Positions 1 through 13,901 of a stretch of 64,000 nucleotides of DNA are shown here, piece by piece. Position 1 is the stretch's first letter; every line of letters begins with the position of its first letter. The notes below the pieces were generated by a model, which made no database searches, was not told where the DNA came from, and saw only the letters and a program-made list of their open reading frames with translations. The translations under genes were made by a program, and so were the position numbers. Origin of the DNA: Bordetella parapertussis (GTDB lineage: Bacteria; Pseudomonadota; Gammaproteobacteria; Burkholderiales; SG8-41); assembly GCA_945906815.1 (NCBI GenBank), contig CAMDRT010000016.1, forward strand, positions 21,574-85,573, written 5' to 3'.

Positions 1-276
1 GCGCTGTCGCTGGTGTTCGCGATATTCCGTTTGAACCCCGCGCCGTTTTGCCTGCTGGATGAGGTGGACGCGCCGCTGGATGACACCAACACCGAACGCT
101 TTTGCAGTCTGGTGAAAAAGATGTCGGACCATTCGCAGTTTCTGTTTATCAGCCACAATAAAATCACCATGGAAATGGCGCAACAGCTGCTCGGTATCAC
201 GATGCAGGAAGCGGGTGTATCGCGGGTGGTGACGGTGGATATCGAGGAAGCGATGAAATTGTCCGAGGCCGCGTGA
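1..276 (+). CDS. smc: Chromosome segregation protein SMC, C-terminal end (partial)
   Basis: Only the last 91 codons are present; the reading frame is open from base 1. The protein is the SMC ATPase that compacts and segregates the chromosome as part of condensin. The visible part is the C-terminal half of the ATPase head: Walker B and D-loop around [15 protein letters not shown], followed by the switch histidine region [13 protein letters not shown]. The end [20 protein letters not shown] is typical of the family. zipA and ligA follow on the same strand, an order usual in betaproteobacteria. Identification is secure; the start lies outside the window. Confidence 0.95.
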   Translation, partial: ALSLVFAIFRLNPAPFCLLDEVDAPLDDTNTERFCSLVKKMSDHSQFLFISHNKITMEMAQQLLGITMQEAGVSRVVTVDIEEAMKLSEAA

Positions 277-295
277 TTCCAGCGACGGTCATGGC

Positions 296-3447
<3,152 letters not shown>

Positions 3448-3450
<3 letters not shown>

Positions 3451-3460
3451 CTAATTGTTT
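3448..3460 (-). promoter_or_regulatory. IHF-like motif AAACAATTAGTTA
   Basis: On the minus strand the sequence reads AAACAATTAGTTA with an A-rich 5' flank. It differs at one position from the published IHF consensus WATCAANNNNTTR. It lies between ligA and the phosphoribosyltransferase gene and includes the ligA stop codon. It is one of at least eight copies in the window. Confidence 0.5.
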
Positions 3461-3477
3461 TTATTTATGATTGTTCA

Positions 3478-4026
3478 ATGAAGCCTACGCCTGCGCAAGC
3501 ACGGGCGATACTGCATGCGGCGCAGCCCGTGTGTTCGGCAGCAGCGGTGACAGCGGCGGTGGCACGCATCGCAGCCGAGCTCAATCGCGCGCTGCGCGAT
3601 GCGCATCCGCTGGTGCTATGTGTGATGCGCGGCGGGCTGGTGTTCGCGGGGCAACTGTTGCCGCAACTGGATTTTCCGCTGGAACTGGATACGCTGGATG
3701 TCACGCGCTACCACGATGCCACGCGCGGCGGCGAACTGATTTTCCGGCATCTGCCGGCAACACCGGTGGCGGGGCGCACGGTGTTGCTGCTCGATGATAT
3801 CCTTGACCAGGGGCTGACCTTGGCTGCGCTGCGTGACAAACTGCTGGCACTGGGTGCGGCACGGGTGCTGATCGCGGTGTTCGCGCGCAAACAGTCCGGT
3901 CGCGCCACGCCGATAGGCGCGGATTTTTTCGGCGTGGAATTACCGGATCGCTATGTGTTCGGATTCGGCATGGATGTGCACGGCTACTGGCGCAATTTGC
4001 CGGCAGTTTATGCGCTGCATGAATGA
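3478..4026 (+). CDS. Hypoxanthine-guanine phosphoribosyltransferase
   Basis: A 182-residue type I phosphoribosyltransferase. The PRPP-binding loop is VLLLDDILDQGLTL (residues 102-115), and the N-terminal CVMRGGLVFAGQL is the usual first strand-turn of hypoxanthine-guanine enzymes. Such enzymes join hypoxanthine or guanine to PRPP to give IMP or GMP in the cytosol. The gene lies 27 bases after ligA and 27 bases before galU. The methylthioinosine phosphorylase two genes downstream releases hypoxanthine, a substrate for this enzyme. Substrate preference between hypoxanthine and guanine cannot be read from the sequence. Confidence 0.88.
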   Translation: MKPTPAQARAILHAAQPVCSAAAVTAAVARIAAELNRALRDAHPLVLCVMRGGLVFAGQLLPQLDFPLELDTLDVTRYHDATRGGELIFRHLPATPVAGRTVLLLDDILDQGLTLAALRDKLLALGAARVLIAVFARKQSGRATPIGADFFGVELPDRYVFGFGMDVHGYWRNLPAVYALHE

Positions 4027-4053
4027 AGTGATTCATCACAGGAAAGTGTTTTC

Positions 4054-4947
4054 GTGAAAATTAGAAAAGCAGTGTTTCCGGTAGCCGGTCTGGGCACGCG
4101 ATTTTTACCCGCGACCAAGGCCAGTCCCAAAGAGATGATGCCGATCGTGGACAAGCCACTGATCCAGTATGCAGTCGAGGAGGCGATAGCCGCCGGTGTA
4201 ACGGAACTGATATTTGTCACCGGGCGCGGCAAGCGAGCCATTGAGGATCATTTTGACCGTGCGATAGAGCTGGAAGTGGCGCTCGAGCAGCGCCAAAATC
4301 GGCAACTGCTCAAGATGGTTAGAAACATTCTTCCCGCGAACGTCTCGTGCAGCTACGTGCGGCAGGTCAATCCGCTGGGGCTGGGGCACGCGGTGTTGTG
4401 CGCGGCGCCGCTGGTGGGTGATGAACCTTTTGCGGTGCTGCTTGCCGATGACCTGATCGATGCCCCAATACCGGCGCTACAGCAGATGGTGACGCAATTC
4501 AACCACTACGGGCGCACCATACTGGCGGTGGAGAAAGTGCCGTATAACCAGACGCGCCAATACGGCATCGTCAAGGTCAAAGGCACCCCATCCAGACTAT
4601 GCGCGATTACGCAAATTGTTGAAAAACCCGAGCCCGAAAACGCGCCATCGAATTTGGGGGTGGTCGGCCGTTATATTCTTCCGGCGAGCATCTTCGATCA
4701 TTTGCGGGCGCTGCGTCCTGCGGCCGGCAAGGAGCTGCAATTGACCGATGCGATTTCCAGTCTCATCAGTGAGGAAGCGGCTTACGCCTATCCTTTCGCG
4801 GGCGTGCGTTACGATTGCGGCAGCAAGTTAGGTTATGTAAAGGCGAATCTCGCTTATGCACTGGCGCACCCGGAAATCGGCGCGGAGTTTCGTAATTACA
4901 TCGTGCGTGGCGCGTGGAAACGCCCCCCTGCCAAGGCCGCACGGTAG
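4054..4947 (+). CDS. galU: UTP-glucose-1-phosphate uridylyltransferase
   Basis: A 297-residue nucleotidyltransferase that makes UDP-glucose from UTP and glucose 1-phosphate, feeding exopolysaccharide and lipopolysaccharide synthesis. The nucleotide-binding motif [18 protein letters not shown] is at residues 11-28, [19 protein letters not shown] is in the middle, and the family end [18 protein letters not shown] is present. The start is a GTG preceded by AGGAAAG about 8 bases upstream; no ATG fits better. Length and motifs are standard. Confidence 0.96.
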   Translation: MKIRKAVFPVAGLGTRFLPATKASPKEMMPIVDKPLIQYAVEEAIAAGVTELIFVTGRGKRAIEDHFDRAIELEVALEQRQNRQLLKMVRNILPANVSCSYVRQVNPLGLGHAVLCAAPLVGDEPFAVLLADDLIDAPIPALQQMVTQFNHYGRTILAVEKVPYNQTRQYGIVKVKGTPSRLCAITQIVEKPEPENAPSNLGVVGRYILPASIFDHLRALRPAAGKELQLTDAISSLISEEAAYAYPFAGVRYDCGSKLGYVKANLAYALAHPEIGAEFRNYIVRGAWKRPPAKAAR

Positions 4948-6213
<1,266 letters not shown>

Positions 6214-6217
<4 letters not shown>

Positions 6218-8814
6218 ACTTTCAGCGTTTCGATCAACTCGTTTTGCATGCGCACCACTTGTTTCGGGTCGCTCAGTGTGTCGCCGGCAATCAAAAACGT
6301 ATCTTCGGCGCGGGCGCCGAGCGTGTTGACTTTGGCGGTGTGCAGGCTGATGCCGTAAGCCAGAAATATGCGCGCGATACGTGACAGCAATCCCGGCCGG
6401 TCGCCGGCGATGATGGTCAGCACGTGATAGACGCCGCGCTCGTCTTTCTGAATATTGATTTCGGGTGAAATGGGGAAATGCCGCAGTTGGCGCGACAGGC
6501 GTGCGGTGGTCAAAGCGGGCAATGGCGCTTTGAGACGCAAGCGCTCGCCCAGTTCATGTTCGATGTAGGCAGTCAGCGCGCGGTAGTCGACACTGTCGTT
6601 GCCTGCATCCTGCACCTGAAAAGTGTCGAGCGCATAGCCATAGTGCGCGGTATAGATGCGCGCTTCGTGAATGTTGTAGCGCATGCCCTCAAAAAAGCCG
6701 CAGATGCGCGCGAACAGCTCGTGCTGGTCCGCGGTATAAACCATCACTTGCAGCCCTTCGCCGGCGCGTGAAGGTCGCGCCTTGATTATCGGATTAGGAG
6801 ACTGCGCACGATAGTAGAGCATGCGCGCGTGCCAGGCGATTTCCTGCGCGTCGTGACGCAGAAAATAGGCGGTGTCGAGTTTGTGCCAGAAGGTGTCGAT
6901 GGCGGCATCGTCGATGGCGTAAAGCCGTAGCGTGGCGCGCGCCTCGTCCTGCCGTGCGCGCTGGCTGTTTTCGACGGTGGGCGCGGTGCCGGCGAGGCGG
7001 CGCTGCGCGATCAAAAACAGATCTTCGAGCAGCTTGCCTTTCCAGGCATTCCAGACTTTGGGGCTGGTGCCGCGGATGTCGGCGACGGTCAGCAGATAAA
7101 GCGCGATCAGCTGCCGTTGTGTGACGACCTTGGCGGCGAAGGCCTGAATGACTTCGGGATCGGACAAATCCTGCTTTTGCGCGGTGCTCGACATCATCAG
7201 ATGCTGTTCCACCAGCCATACCACCAGCTCGCAGTCAGCGGCGGACAGGCCATGCGCTTTGCAAAAGCGCGCCGCATCTGCCTTGCCGAGGGCGGAATGA
7301 TCGCCACCGCGGCCCTTGGCGATGTCGTGAAACAGTCCGGCGAGATACAGCACTTCGGGTTTGTCGAACTCGGACAGCAGGCGGCTGCACAACGGGAATT
7401 CATGCGCGAGTTCGGGCACCGCGAAGCGGCGCAGATTGCGAATCACACGCAGGATGTGTTCATCCACGGTGTAGACGTGATACAGATCATGTTGCATCTG
7501 GCCGACGATCCTGCCGAACGCAGGCAGGTAGCTGCCGAGGATGCCAAGCTGGTTCATGCGACGCAGTTCGCGCACCACCCGCGTCGGGCTGCGCAGGATG
7601 TCGAGAAACTGTGCGCGATGGTGCGGGTCGCGCCGGTAGGCTGGGCCGATGAGCTTGCCGGCACGCCACAACGCACGCAGGGTGTTGGCGCCTATGCCCT
7701 TGATTTCAGGGTGCTTTTGCAGGAGCAGAAAAGTCTCGAGTATGGCTTCGGGATGTTTTTCGTAGACGTCATCACGGCGTATGGCGAGCACTTCGTTGCG
7801 CAATCCGAAGCGCTCAGCAGTGTGTTCGTTGAGCGCCAGCAGTTTGATATTGCGCGCACCGGTGAGGCGCGAGCGCAGATTTTGCTGCACGATGTTGTCG
7901 ATCTGTAATACCGCTTTGGCGCTTTGATAATAACGCTGCATCAATTGCTCGCTGGCGAGCCGGTGCGCGCGGTTGCTGAGGCCGAATTGCTGTGCCAGCG
8001 CGGATTGCAGATCGAAGATCAGGCGGTCTTCACGACGCCCCGCCAAATAATGCAAACGAATGCGCAGCAGTTGCAGAAAACGCTCGTGTCGCTGAATGGC
8101 GCGTGATTCGCTCTCGGTGATGACCCCGCGGCGCACCAGATCACGCCAGCTCCTGCCGTAGCTTGAGGCGCGTGCGATCCACATAATATGGTGCAGATCG
8201 CGCAACCCGCCGGCCCGCTCCTTGACATTAGGTTCGAGGTTGGTGTCCTCGAAGCGCGTGTGACGCTGACGTTGTTCCAGGTGTTTGGCCTGCATGAACG
8301 CCAGCGGCTCCAGTGCGCGCGTGGTGGCCTCGACGAACTGTTTGTAGCGCTTGCGATCGCCCGCGAGCCAGCGTGATTCCAGCATATTGGTCTGCACGGT
8401 AATGTCCTGCCGCGCAATTTCCACGCATTCGTCCACCGTGCGCACGCTGTGACCGGTGTCTAGGCCCACATCCCACCAGGCGCCCACCAGGGCTTGCAGT
8501 TTTTCCTGCAACGCGCCATCTGCCGGGGCATCCAGCAAAATCAGCAGATCGATGTCAGAGTGGGGGAAAAGTTGTCCGCGCGCATAGCCACCCACAGCCA
8601 CCAGTGCCAGTCCTGCGGGAAGTTCGTGGGACTGCCAGATGCGACGCAATAGCGCATCAATCAGCACGCAATGCTGGCGCAACAGATCCGCTGCCGCGGG
8701 TTTGGCCTCGAACGCCGCGCGCAGACTGGCGCGACCGGCTTCCAGCAGTTGCCGGTAGTTTTCCGTGGATGACGGCGCACTGCTCTGGGCTAAAGCGGGT
8801 GCAGTGCCCGACAT
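6214..8814 (-). CDS. glnD: [Protein-PII] uridylyltransferase / uridylyl-removing enzyme
   Basis: This is the nitrogen sensor that adds UMP to PII proteins or removes it according to glutamine level. The nucleotidyltransferase motif [20 protein letters not shown] begins near residue 75, followed by the GlnD helical region, an HD domain ([12 protein letters not shown]) and two C-terminal ACT domains ([20 protein letters not shown] and [20 protein letters not shown]). I place the start at ATG 8814 (866 residues), 4 bases after the map stop. A longer reading to 8871 would run 53 bases into map and adds nothing conserved. It forms an operon with map. Confidence 0.95.
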
Positions 8815-8818
8815 GGTG

Positions 8819-9616
8819 TCAGCCCGTCGCGGGTTCGGCGGGCATGCCGGGAGAAACGGTGAGCACTTCAAACCCGCTATCGGTGACCAGCACGGTGTGC
8901 TCCCATTGGGCCGAAAGGCTGTGATCTTTGGTAACTATGGTCCAGCCATCGGCGAGGCCACGGATGTCGGCACGGCCCGCATTAATCATCGGCTCCACGG
9001 TAAAGGTCATGCCGGCGCTGAGCGGCAGGCCGGTGCCGGGGCGTCCGTAATGCACTACTTGCGGTTCTTCGTGAAATTTTTTACCGATGCCGTGGCCGCA
9101 GAACTCGCGCACCACGCTAAAGCCGTTACCCTCTGCATAGCTTTGTATGGCATGCCCCACGTCACCCAGGCGCGCGCCGGGCGCCACCGCGCGGATGCCG
9201 CGCCACATGCATTGGTGGGTGATTTCGCACAGTCGTTTGGCCTGAATGGACGGCACCCCAACGTAAAACATACGGCTGGTGTCGCCGTGGTAGCCGTCTT
9301 TAATCACGGTGATATCGATATTGACGATGTCGCCGTTTTTCAGCTTTTTTTCGCCAGGAATGCCGTGACAGATGACATGGTTGACGGAAGTGCAGATCGA
9401 CTTGGGGTACGGCGAATAGCCGGGCGGGCAATAGTTAAGTGGCGCAGGTATGGTTTTTTGCTCGTTCACGATGTAATCGTGACAGAGCCGGTCGATGTCG
9501 TTGGTGGTGCGGCCAGCGGTGACAAAGGGGGCGATAAAATCGAGCACTTCGGCGGCGAGTTTGCCCGCGGTACGCATCTTTTGGATGTCGTTGGCGGATT
9601 TGATTTCGATGGGCAT
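8819..9616 (-). CDS. map: Methionine aminopeptidase, type I
   Basis: A 265-residue dimetal peptidase that removes the initiator methionine. It starts MPIEIKSANDIQKMRTAGKL and contains the family metal-site stretches NIDITVIKDGYHGDTSRMF, GHGIGKKFHEEP and MTFTVEPMIN. I chose the ATG at 9616, which gives the standard length; an upstream in-frame start at 9721 would add 35 residues without family similarity. No clear Shine-Dalgarno sequence is visible before it. It is divergent from rpsB across a 362-base gap, and glnD follows after 4 bases. Linkage of map to rpsB is common in proteobacteria. Confidence 0.95.
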   Translation of the reverse strand: MPIEIKSANDIQKMRTAGKLAAEVLDFIAPFVTAGRTTNDIDRLCHDYIVNEQKTIPAPLNYCPPGYSPYPKSICTSVNHVICHGIPGEKKLKNGDIVNIDITVIKDGYHGDTSRMFYVGVPSIQAKRLCEITHQCMWRGIRAVAPGARLGDVGHAIQSYAEGNGFSVVREFCGHGIGKKFHEEPQVVHYGRPGTGLPLSAGMTFTVEPMINAGRADIRGLADGWTIVTKDHSLSAQWEHTVLVTDSGFEVLTVSPGMPAEPATG

Positions 9617-9660
9617 GCGGTGTTCGTGCGAACGCACGATGAGTCTAGGTGAAGTCAGGT

Positions 9661-9688
9661 ATTGTATTTCAGAATGCGCAGAATCGAA
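9661..9688 (-). promoter_or_regulatory. Possible promoter of map-glnD
   Basis: On the minus strand, TTCGAT (plus 9683-9688) and TACAAT (plus 9661-9666) are separated by 16 bases, 45 bases before the map start. The -35 box is weak. A small palindrome, TCGTGCG-AA-CGCACGA at 9624-9639, lies between it and the map start. The call is tentative. Confidence 0.3.
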
Positions 9689-9732
9689 TTTGGCGTAGGG
9701 AGATAAATGCAAAAAAGCCAAACTGTACTGAC

Positions 9733-9745
9733 TAACTAATTGTTT
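9733..9745 (-). promoter_or_regulatory. IHF-like motif AAACAATTAGTTA
   Basis: The same 13-base sequence as at 3448 and 37778, followed on the plus strand by an A-rich run. It sits in the map/rpsB divergent gap, about 50 bases upstream of the predicted rpsB promoter, a position where DNA bending could affect either gene. Confidence 0.5.
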
Positions 9746-9793
9746 TTAAAACCGATTAAAGGATAGTAAGCAAGCTTACGCTTGAATGAATGC

Positions 9794-9823
9794 TTGAGGG
9801 CTGGCAAATTTTCGTGCTAAAAT
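9794..9823 (+). promoter_or_regulatory. Predicted sigma70 promoter of rpsB
   Basis: TTGAGG at 9794-9799 and TAAAAT at 9818-9823 are 18 bases apart, and TG at 9815-9816 gives an extended -10 (TGCTAAAAT). It would start a leader of about 150 bases before the rpsB ATG at 9979. Confidence 0.6.
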
Positions 9824-9889
9824 AAAGACTTATCTCATTCGGGATTGTCAGTGATGGTCATTGGCAGGCCGGTGAGTTAAAAATACCCA

Positions 9890-9950
9890 CATCCGCCCCG
9901 CAGGTTAGCCTTTGGGTGTCCCTAAGGAATTTTAGGGATATTGGCGGATG
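9890..9950 (+). promoter_or_regulatory. Nested hairpins in the rpsB mRNA leader
   Basis: Two perfect inverted repeats are nested: an outer pair CATCCGCC (9890-9897) with GGCGGATG (9943-9950), and an inner pair TCCCTAA (9919-9925) with TTAGGGA (9932-9938) closing a 6-base loop. The structure ends 16 bases before the Shine-Dalgarno sequence AGGAG at 9967. In E. coli the rpsB leader is the target of feedback by ribosomal protein S2; a similar role here is inference. Confidence 0.5.
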
Positions 9951-9978
9951 GAGGCTCAACCCAAACAGGAGAAGTTTT

Positions 9979-10719
9979 ATGTCAGTCACCATGCGTGAAA
10001 TGCTGGAGTGCGGCGTTCATTTCGGGCACCAAACCCGTTTCTGGAACCCGCGAATGGCACCGTATATTTTCGGCCATCGCAATAAAATTCACATCGTCAA
10101 TCTCGAAAAAACGCTAGAGATGTATCAGGCGGCGATTAAATTCGTACGCCAGTTGACGGCCAACCGTGGCACCGTGCTGTTCGTCGCCACCAAACGCCAG
10201 GCGCGCGAAATCATCCGCGAAGAAGCGCTGCGTTGCGCGACGCCGTTTGTGGATGAGCGCTGGCTCGGCGGTATGCTGACCAACTATAAAACCGTCAAGC
10301 AATCCATCAAGCGCCTGCATGATATGCGGGCAACGGTGGCCGATGGCTCGGTTGAAAAGCTGATCAAAAAAGAAGGCTTGTTGTTCCAGCGCGAGCTGAC
10401 CAAACTGGAGCGCAGTCTGGGCGGCATCAAGGATATGGATGGTCTGCCCGACGCCATGTTCGTGATTGACGTGGGCTATCAGAAAAACGCCGTGGCGGAA
10501 GCCAACAAACTGGGCATCCCGGTGATCGGTGTGGTGGATACCAATCACACGCCGATCGGTGTGGACTATGTGATTCCCGGCAATGACGATTCCAGCCGCG
10601 CGATTCGCCTCTACGCGCGCGGCATGGCGGATGCGATTCTCGAAGGCCGCAACGACAGCCTGCAACAGATAGTAGCGCCCGGCGGCGAAGAATTCATCGA
10701 AGTCGAAGAAGACAAGTAA
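9979..10719 (+). CDS. rpsB: 30S ribosomal protein S2
   Basis: A 246-residue S2 protein. It begins [20 protein letters not shown] and carries [33 protein letters not shown] and [20 protein letters not shown], all family hallmarks. The ATG at 9979 is preceded by AGGAG at a good distance; the longer in-frame reading from 9916 is the leader. It is followed by an attenuator-like hairpin and tsf, as in most bacteria. S2 is a small-subunit protein needed for S1 binding. Confidence 0.98.
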   Translation: MSVTMREMLECGVHFGHQTRFWNPRMAPYIFGHRNKIHIVNLEKTLEMYQAAIKFVRQLTANRGTVLFVATKRQAREIIREEALRCATPFVDERWLGGMLTNYKTVKQSIKRLHDMRATVADGSVEKLIKKEGLLFQRELTKLERSLGGIKDMDGLPDAMFVIDVGYQKNAVAEANKLGIPVIGVVDTNHTPIGVDYVIPGNDDSSRAIRLYARGMADAILEGRNDSLQQIVAPGGEEFIEVEEDK

Positions 10720-10738
10720 TACCCAATCCGATTTAACC

Positions 10739-10773
10739 AGGGGCGGCTCATACAGAGGGGCGCCCCTTTTTTT
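10739..10773 (+). terminator. Attenuator or terminator between rpsB and tsf
   Basis: AGGGGCG (10739-10745) pairs with CGCCCCT (10761-10767) around a 15-base loop and is followed by a run of seven T ending at 10773. It lies 17 bases before the tsf start. Partial termination here would set the ratio of S2 to EF-Ts. Confidence 0.65.
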
Positions 10774-10790
10774 AAGTGGTGGAGTTTGTG

Positions 10791-11684
10791 ATGGCAGAAA
10801 TTACTGCGGGCATGGTCAAACAACTGCGCGAGAAGACCGACGCGCCGATGATGGAATGTAAAAAAGCACTGAGCGAAGCCGCTGGCGACATGGGCAAGGC
10901 TGAAGAAATCCTGCGTGTGAAGCTCGGCAATAAAGCGACCAAAGCTGCGTCGCGCGTGGCAGCCGAAGGCATCGTTGCCACACACATAGCAGCGGACGGT
11001 AAACTGGGCGCCATACTGGAAATCAACTGTGAGACCGACTTTGTGGCGAAGAACGCGGATTTCCTCGCTTTCGCCGCTGCGCTCACCGGCTTGGTAGCGG
11101 ACAAGAATCCTGCCGATGCCGCTGCTTTGTCGGCGCTGGCCTTGAACGGCGTCTCGGTTGAAGAAACACGCAAGGCGCTGGTGGGCAAAATCGGCGAAAA
11201 CGTGAGCATCCGCCGCTTCGTGCGTATCGCGACGCAAGGCAGGCTCTATTCGTATATACACGGGGGCGCGAAAATCGGCGTGCTGCTGGACATCGCCGGC
11301 GGTGATGATACGCTGGGTAAAGATCTGGCGATGCATATTGCGGCGAGCAGGCCGGTGTCGCTGGCCAGGGAAGAAGTGCCCGCGGAATTGATTCAAAAGG
11401 AACGCGACATCGCGACGGCAAAAGCCGCGGAATCGGGCAAGCCCGCCGATATTGTGGCGAAAATGGTCGAAGGCTCGGTGCAAAAATATCTGAAAGAGGT
11501 CACCCTGCTGGGCCAGCCTTTTGTCAAAAACGACAAGCAGACCGTGGAGCAGTTGCTAAAAGCGAATAGCGCAAGTGTGGCATCGTTCAAGCTCTACCTG
11601 GTGGGCGAGGGGATGGAGAAAAAGAAGGATGATTTCGCGGACGAAGTCAAGAAAGCCGTGGCGCAAGCTCAAAAGAGCGACTAG
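10791..11684 (+). CDS. tsf: Translation elongation factor Ts
   Basis: A 297-residue guanine nucleotide exchange factor for EF-Tu. It starts [20 protein letters not shown], where the [12 protein letters not shown] stretch is the EF-Tu-binding UBA-like N-terminal domain, and holds [13 protein letters not shown] in the core. The end [11 protein letters not shown] is standard. The ATG at 10791 follows GGTGGAG; an upstream GTG at 10776 is inside the attenuator region and is less likely. It is second in the rpsB operon and is followed by pyrH. Confidence 0.97.
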   Translation: MAEITAGMVKQLREKTDAPMMECKKALSEAAGDMGKAEEILRVKLGNKATKAASRVAAEGIVATHIAADGKLGAILEINCETDFVAKNADFLAFAAALTGLVADKNPADAAALSALALNGVSVEETRKALVGKIGENVSIRRFVRIATQGRLYSYIHGGAKIGVLLDIAGGDDTLGKDLAMHIAASRPVSLAREEVPAELIQKERDIATAKAAESGKPADIVAKMVEGSVQKYLKEVTLLGQPFVKNDKQTVEQLLKANSASVASFKLYLVGEGMEKKKDDFADEVKKAVAQAQKSD

Positions 11685-11728
11685 AACAGCAACGACGGTC
11701 TGCGGTAGCATTTAAAAAAGAATTTTTA

Positions 11729-11741
11729 AAACAATCATTTA
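11729..11741 (+). promoter_or_regulatory. IHF-like motif AAACAATCATTTA
   Basis: It lies between tsf and pyrH, 14 bases before the pyrH ATG, with an A/T-rich run on its 5' side. It fits AAACAANNNNTTA like the other copies. It partly overlaps the pyrH ribosome-binding region (AGGGA at 11741-11745). Confidence 0.4.
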
Positions 11742-11755
11742 GGGATTAATTGCAC

Positions 11756-12469
11756 ATGTCCGGCAAGCCCATTTTCAAACGCATACTGGTTAAACTCAGC
11801 GGCGAAGCGTTGATGGGTAACGATAGTTATGGCATCAATCAAGACGTGATTGAGCGTATCGTCGGCGAAATTAGTGATGTGGCAAAGCTGGGTGTGGAGA
11901 TCGCGGTGGTGATCGGCGGCGGTAACATTTTCCGCGGGGTGGCGGCGGCACATATGGATCGTGCCACTGCGGATTACATGGGTATGCTGGCGACGATCAT
12001 GAACGCGCTGGCTTTGCAGGATGCGATGCGCCGGAAAAATATCAGCGCGCGTGTGCAGTCGGCGCTGAATGTGGAGGCCGTGGTTGAACCGTACATACGC
12101 GGCAAGGCGATGCGCTACCTGGAAGAGGGCAAGATCGTGATTTTCGCGGCGGGCACTGGTAACCCATTCTTCACCACCGACACGGCAGCGGCGCTGCGGG
12201 GCATGGAGATGAATGCGGAACTGGTGTTGAAAGCCACCAAGGTGGATGGGGTGTACAGCGCCGACCCCAAAAAAGATGCCACCGCGGTGCGTTACAAGAA
12301 ATTAACTTTCGATGAAGCCATTATCAAGAATCTGAAAGTAATGGATGCCACTGCGCTTACTTTGTGCCGCGATCAGCGGCTGCCGATCAATGTATTCAGC
12401 ATCTTTGAAGCAGGTGCCCTGAAGCGGGTGGTGACAGGCGAAGACGAAGGCACTATGGTTGTCGCGTGA
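11756..12469 (+). CDS. pyrH: UMP kinase
   Basis: A 237-residue amino-acid-kinase-fold enzyme that phosphorylates UMP to UDP, the hexameric bacterial type. Motifs: [14 protein letters not shown] at the start, [30 protein letters not shown], and [20 protein letters not shown] chose ATG 11756, which has AGGGA 10 bases upstream, over the TTG two codons earlier. It is followed by frr, the usual order tsf-pyrH-frr. Confidence 0.97.
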   Translation: MSGKPIFKRILVKLSGEALMGNDSYGINQDVIERIVGEISDVAKLGVEIAVVIGGGNIFRGVAAAHMDRATADYMGMLATIMNALALQDAMRRKNISARVQSALNVEAVVEPYIRGKAMRYLEEGKIVIFAAGTGNPFFTTDTAAALRGMEMNAELVLKATKVDGVYSADPKKDATAVRYKKLTFDEAIIKNLKVMDATALTLCRDQRLPINVFSIFEAGALKRVVTGEDEGTMVVA

Positions 12470-12510
12470 GTGGTCAGGTGAGCGGGTGAGTAGTCTCAGC
12501 GGAGAAAATG

Positions 12511-13068
12511 ATGATCGCCGATATCAAAAAAACTGCCGAACAGAAAATGAAAAAGTCGCTGGAATCCCTGAAAACGGATCTGGCGAAAGTGCGCACCGGT
12601 CGTGCGCACGCCGGCATCCTCGATCACGTGATGGTGGATTATTACGGCACGCCGACGGCGATACCGGGGGTGGCGAACGTGACGCTGATCGACGCGCGCA
12701 CGCTGGGTGTGACGCCGTGGGAAAAAAAAATGGCCAGCGTTATCGAAAAAGCGATACGTGATGCGGATTTGGGTCTGAATCCAAGCACTACCAGTGATAT
12801 TGTGCGTGTGCCGATGCCCTCGCTCACCGAAGAGCGCCGGCGCGATCTCACCAAAATCGTCAAAGCAGAAGGTGAAAATGCGAAGGTGGCCGTGCGCAAT
12901 GTGCGGCGCGATGCCAACACCCACCTGAAAGAATTACTCAAGAAAAAATCCGTGGCCGAAGACGATGAGCGCCGTGCGCAGGACGATATTCAAAAGCTTA
13001 CCGACCGCCACATTGCCGAGATCGACAAGGCATTGCAGACCAAGGAAGCCGAATTGATGGCGGTTTGA
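12511..13068 (+). CDS. frr: Ribosome recycling factor
   Basis: A 185-residue factor that splits post-termination ribosomes with EF-G. It starts [20 protein letters not shown] and carries [20 protein letters not shown] and [19 protein letters not shown]. Two adjacent ATG codons exist (12508 and 12511); GGAG at 12501-12504 is better spaced for the second, which gives the same length as E. coli RRF. Its TGA lies 5 bases before the uppS ATG. Confidence 0.97.
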   Translation: MIADIKKTAEQKMKKSLESLKTDLAKVRTGRAHAGILDHVMVDYYGTPTAIPGVANVTLIDARTLGVTPWEKKMASVIEKAIRDADLGLNPSTTSDIVRVPMPSLTEERRRDLTKIVKAEGENAKVAVRNVRRDANTHLKELLKKKSVAEDDERRAQDDIQKLTDRHIAEIDKALQTKEAELMAV

Positions 13069-13073
13069 ACGCG

Positions 13074-13862
13074 ATGCCCGTCGTCGCTTCCACGCCCAGT
13101 TCCACGCAAGCCGTTCCTGACGCGCGGTCGGTTCCGCGCCACGTCGCCATCATCATGGATGGCAATGGCCGCTGGGCCAAACAGCGTTTTCTGCCGCGTG
13201 TCGCGGGCCACAAGCGCGGCGTTGAAGCGGTGCGCGGTGCGGTGCGTGCCTGCGTCGCGTGTGGCGTTGAGCATCTGACGATGTTCGCGTTCAGCAGTGA
13301 AAACTGGCGGCGGCCGAAGGAAGAAGTCAAATTCCTGATGCAGCTTTTTGTGCATGTGCTCGAAGTGGAAGTGGCCAAGCTGCATCACAACCATATTCGT
13401 TTGCGCGTGATTGGCGATCTTTCGCAATTTGATCCGCAGCTGGTGCAACTGGTGGAGCAGGCGCAAGCCACCACCCGGCACAATCAAGGGCTGACATTAA
13501 CCATTGCCGCGAACTATGGCGGACGCTGGGATATCCTGCAGGCGCTGAACCGGATGACGCGCGAGCATCCGGCGCGCGCCGGAAATTATGCCGAAAGCGA
13601 TCTCGCGCCTTACTTATCGATGCACGATGCGCCGGAGCCTGACTTATTCATACGCACCGGCGGTGAAAAGCGCGTCAGTAATTTTCTATTGTGGCAACTG
13701 GCGTACACCGAATTTTATTTCACCGATATGCTGTGGCCGGATTTTGATGCCGCTGCGCTGGATACGGCGATCGTGTCATATCAGCAGCGTGAACGGCGCT
13801 ATGGGCGCACCAGCGAACAAGTGCAGCTAGACGCGCCGCAGCGCGGCGTGGCCGGCGGCTGA
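13074..13862 (+). CDS. uppS: Isoprenyl (undecaprenyl) diphosphate synthase
   Basis: A 262-residue cis-prenyltransferase that makes the C55 lipid carrier for peptidoglycan and O-antigen. The catalytic motif [16 protein letters not shown] is near residue 23, [11 protein letters not shown] in the middle, and the C-terminal signature [20 protein letters not shown] is followed by [16 protein letters not shown]. The ATG at 13074 is preferred to an in-frame TTG at 13065 that overlaps the frr stop. It begins the envelope part of the cluster, followed by cdsA. Confidence 0.96.
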   Translation: MPVVASTPSSTQAVPDARSVPRHVAIIMDGNGRWAKQRFLPRVAGHKRGVEAVRGAVRACVACGVEHLTMFAFSSENWRRPKEEVKFLMQLFVHVLEVEVAKLHHNHIRLRVIGDLSQFDPQLVQLVEQAQATTRHNQGLTLTIAANYGGRWDILQALNRMTREHPARAGNYAESDLAPYLSMHDAPEPDLFIRTGGEKRVSNFLLWQLAYTEFYFTDMLWPDFDAAALDTAIVSYQQRERRYGRTSEQVQLDAPQRGVAGG

Positions 13863-13901
13863 CTGCCGCCACTAGTGATGCGTGTGCAACGGCCGCGGTG
13901 A

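Noticed and set aside
8765..9652. Open frame of 295 codons on the plus strand across map
   Set aside because: Antisense to map; no recognisable domain.
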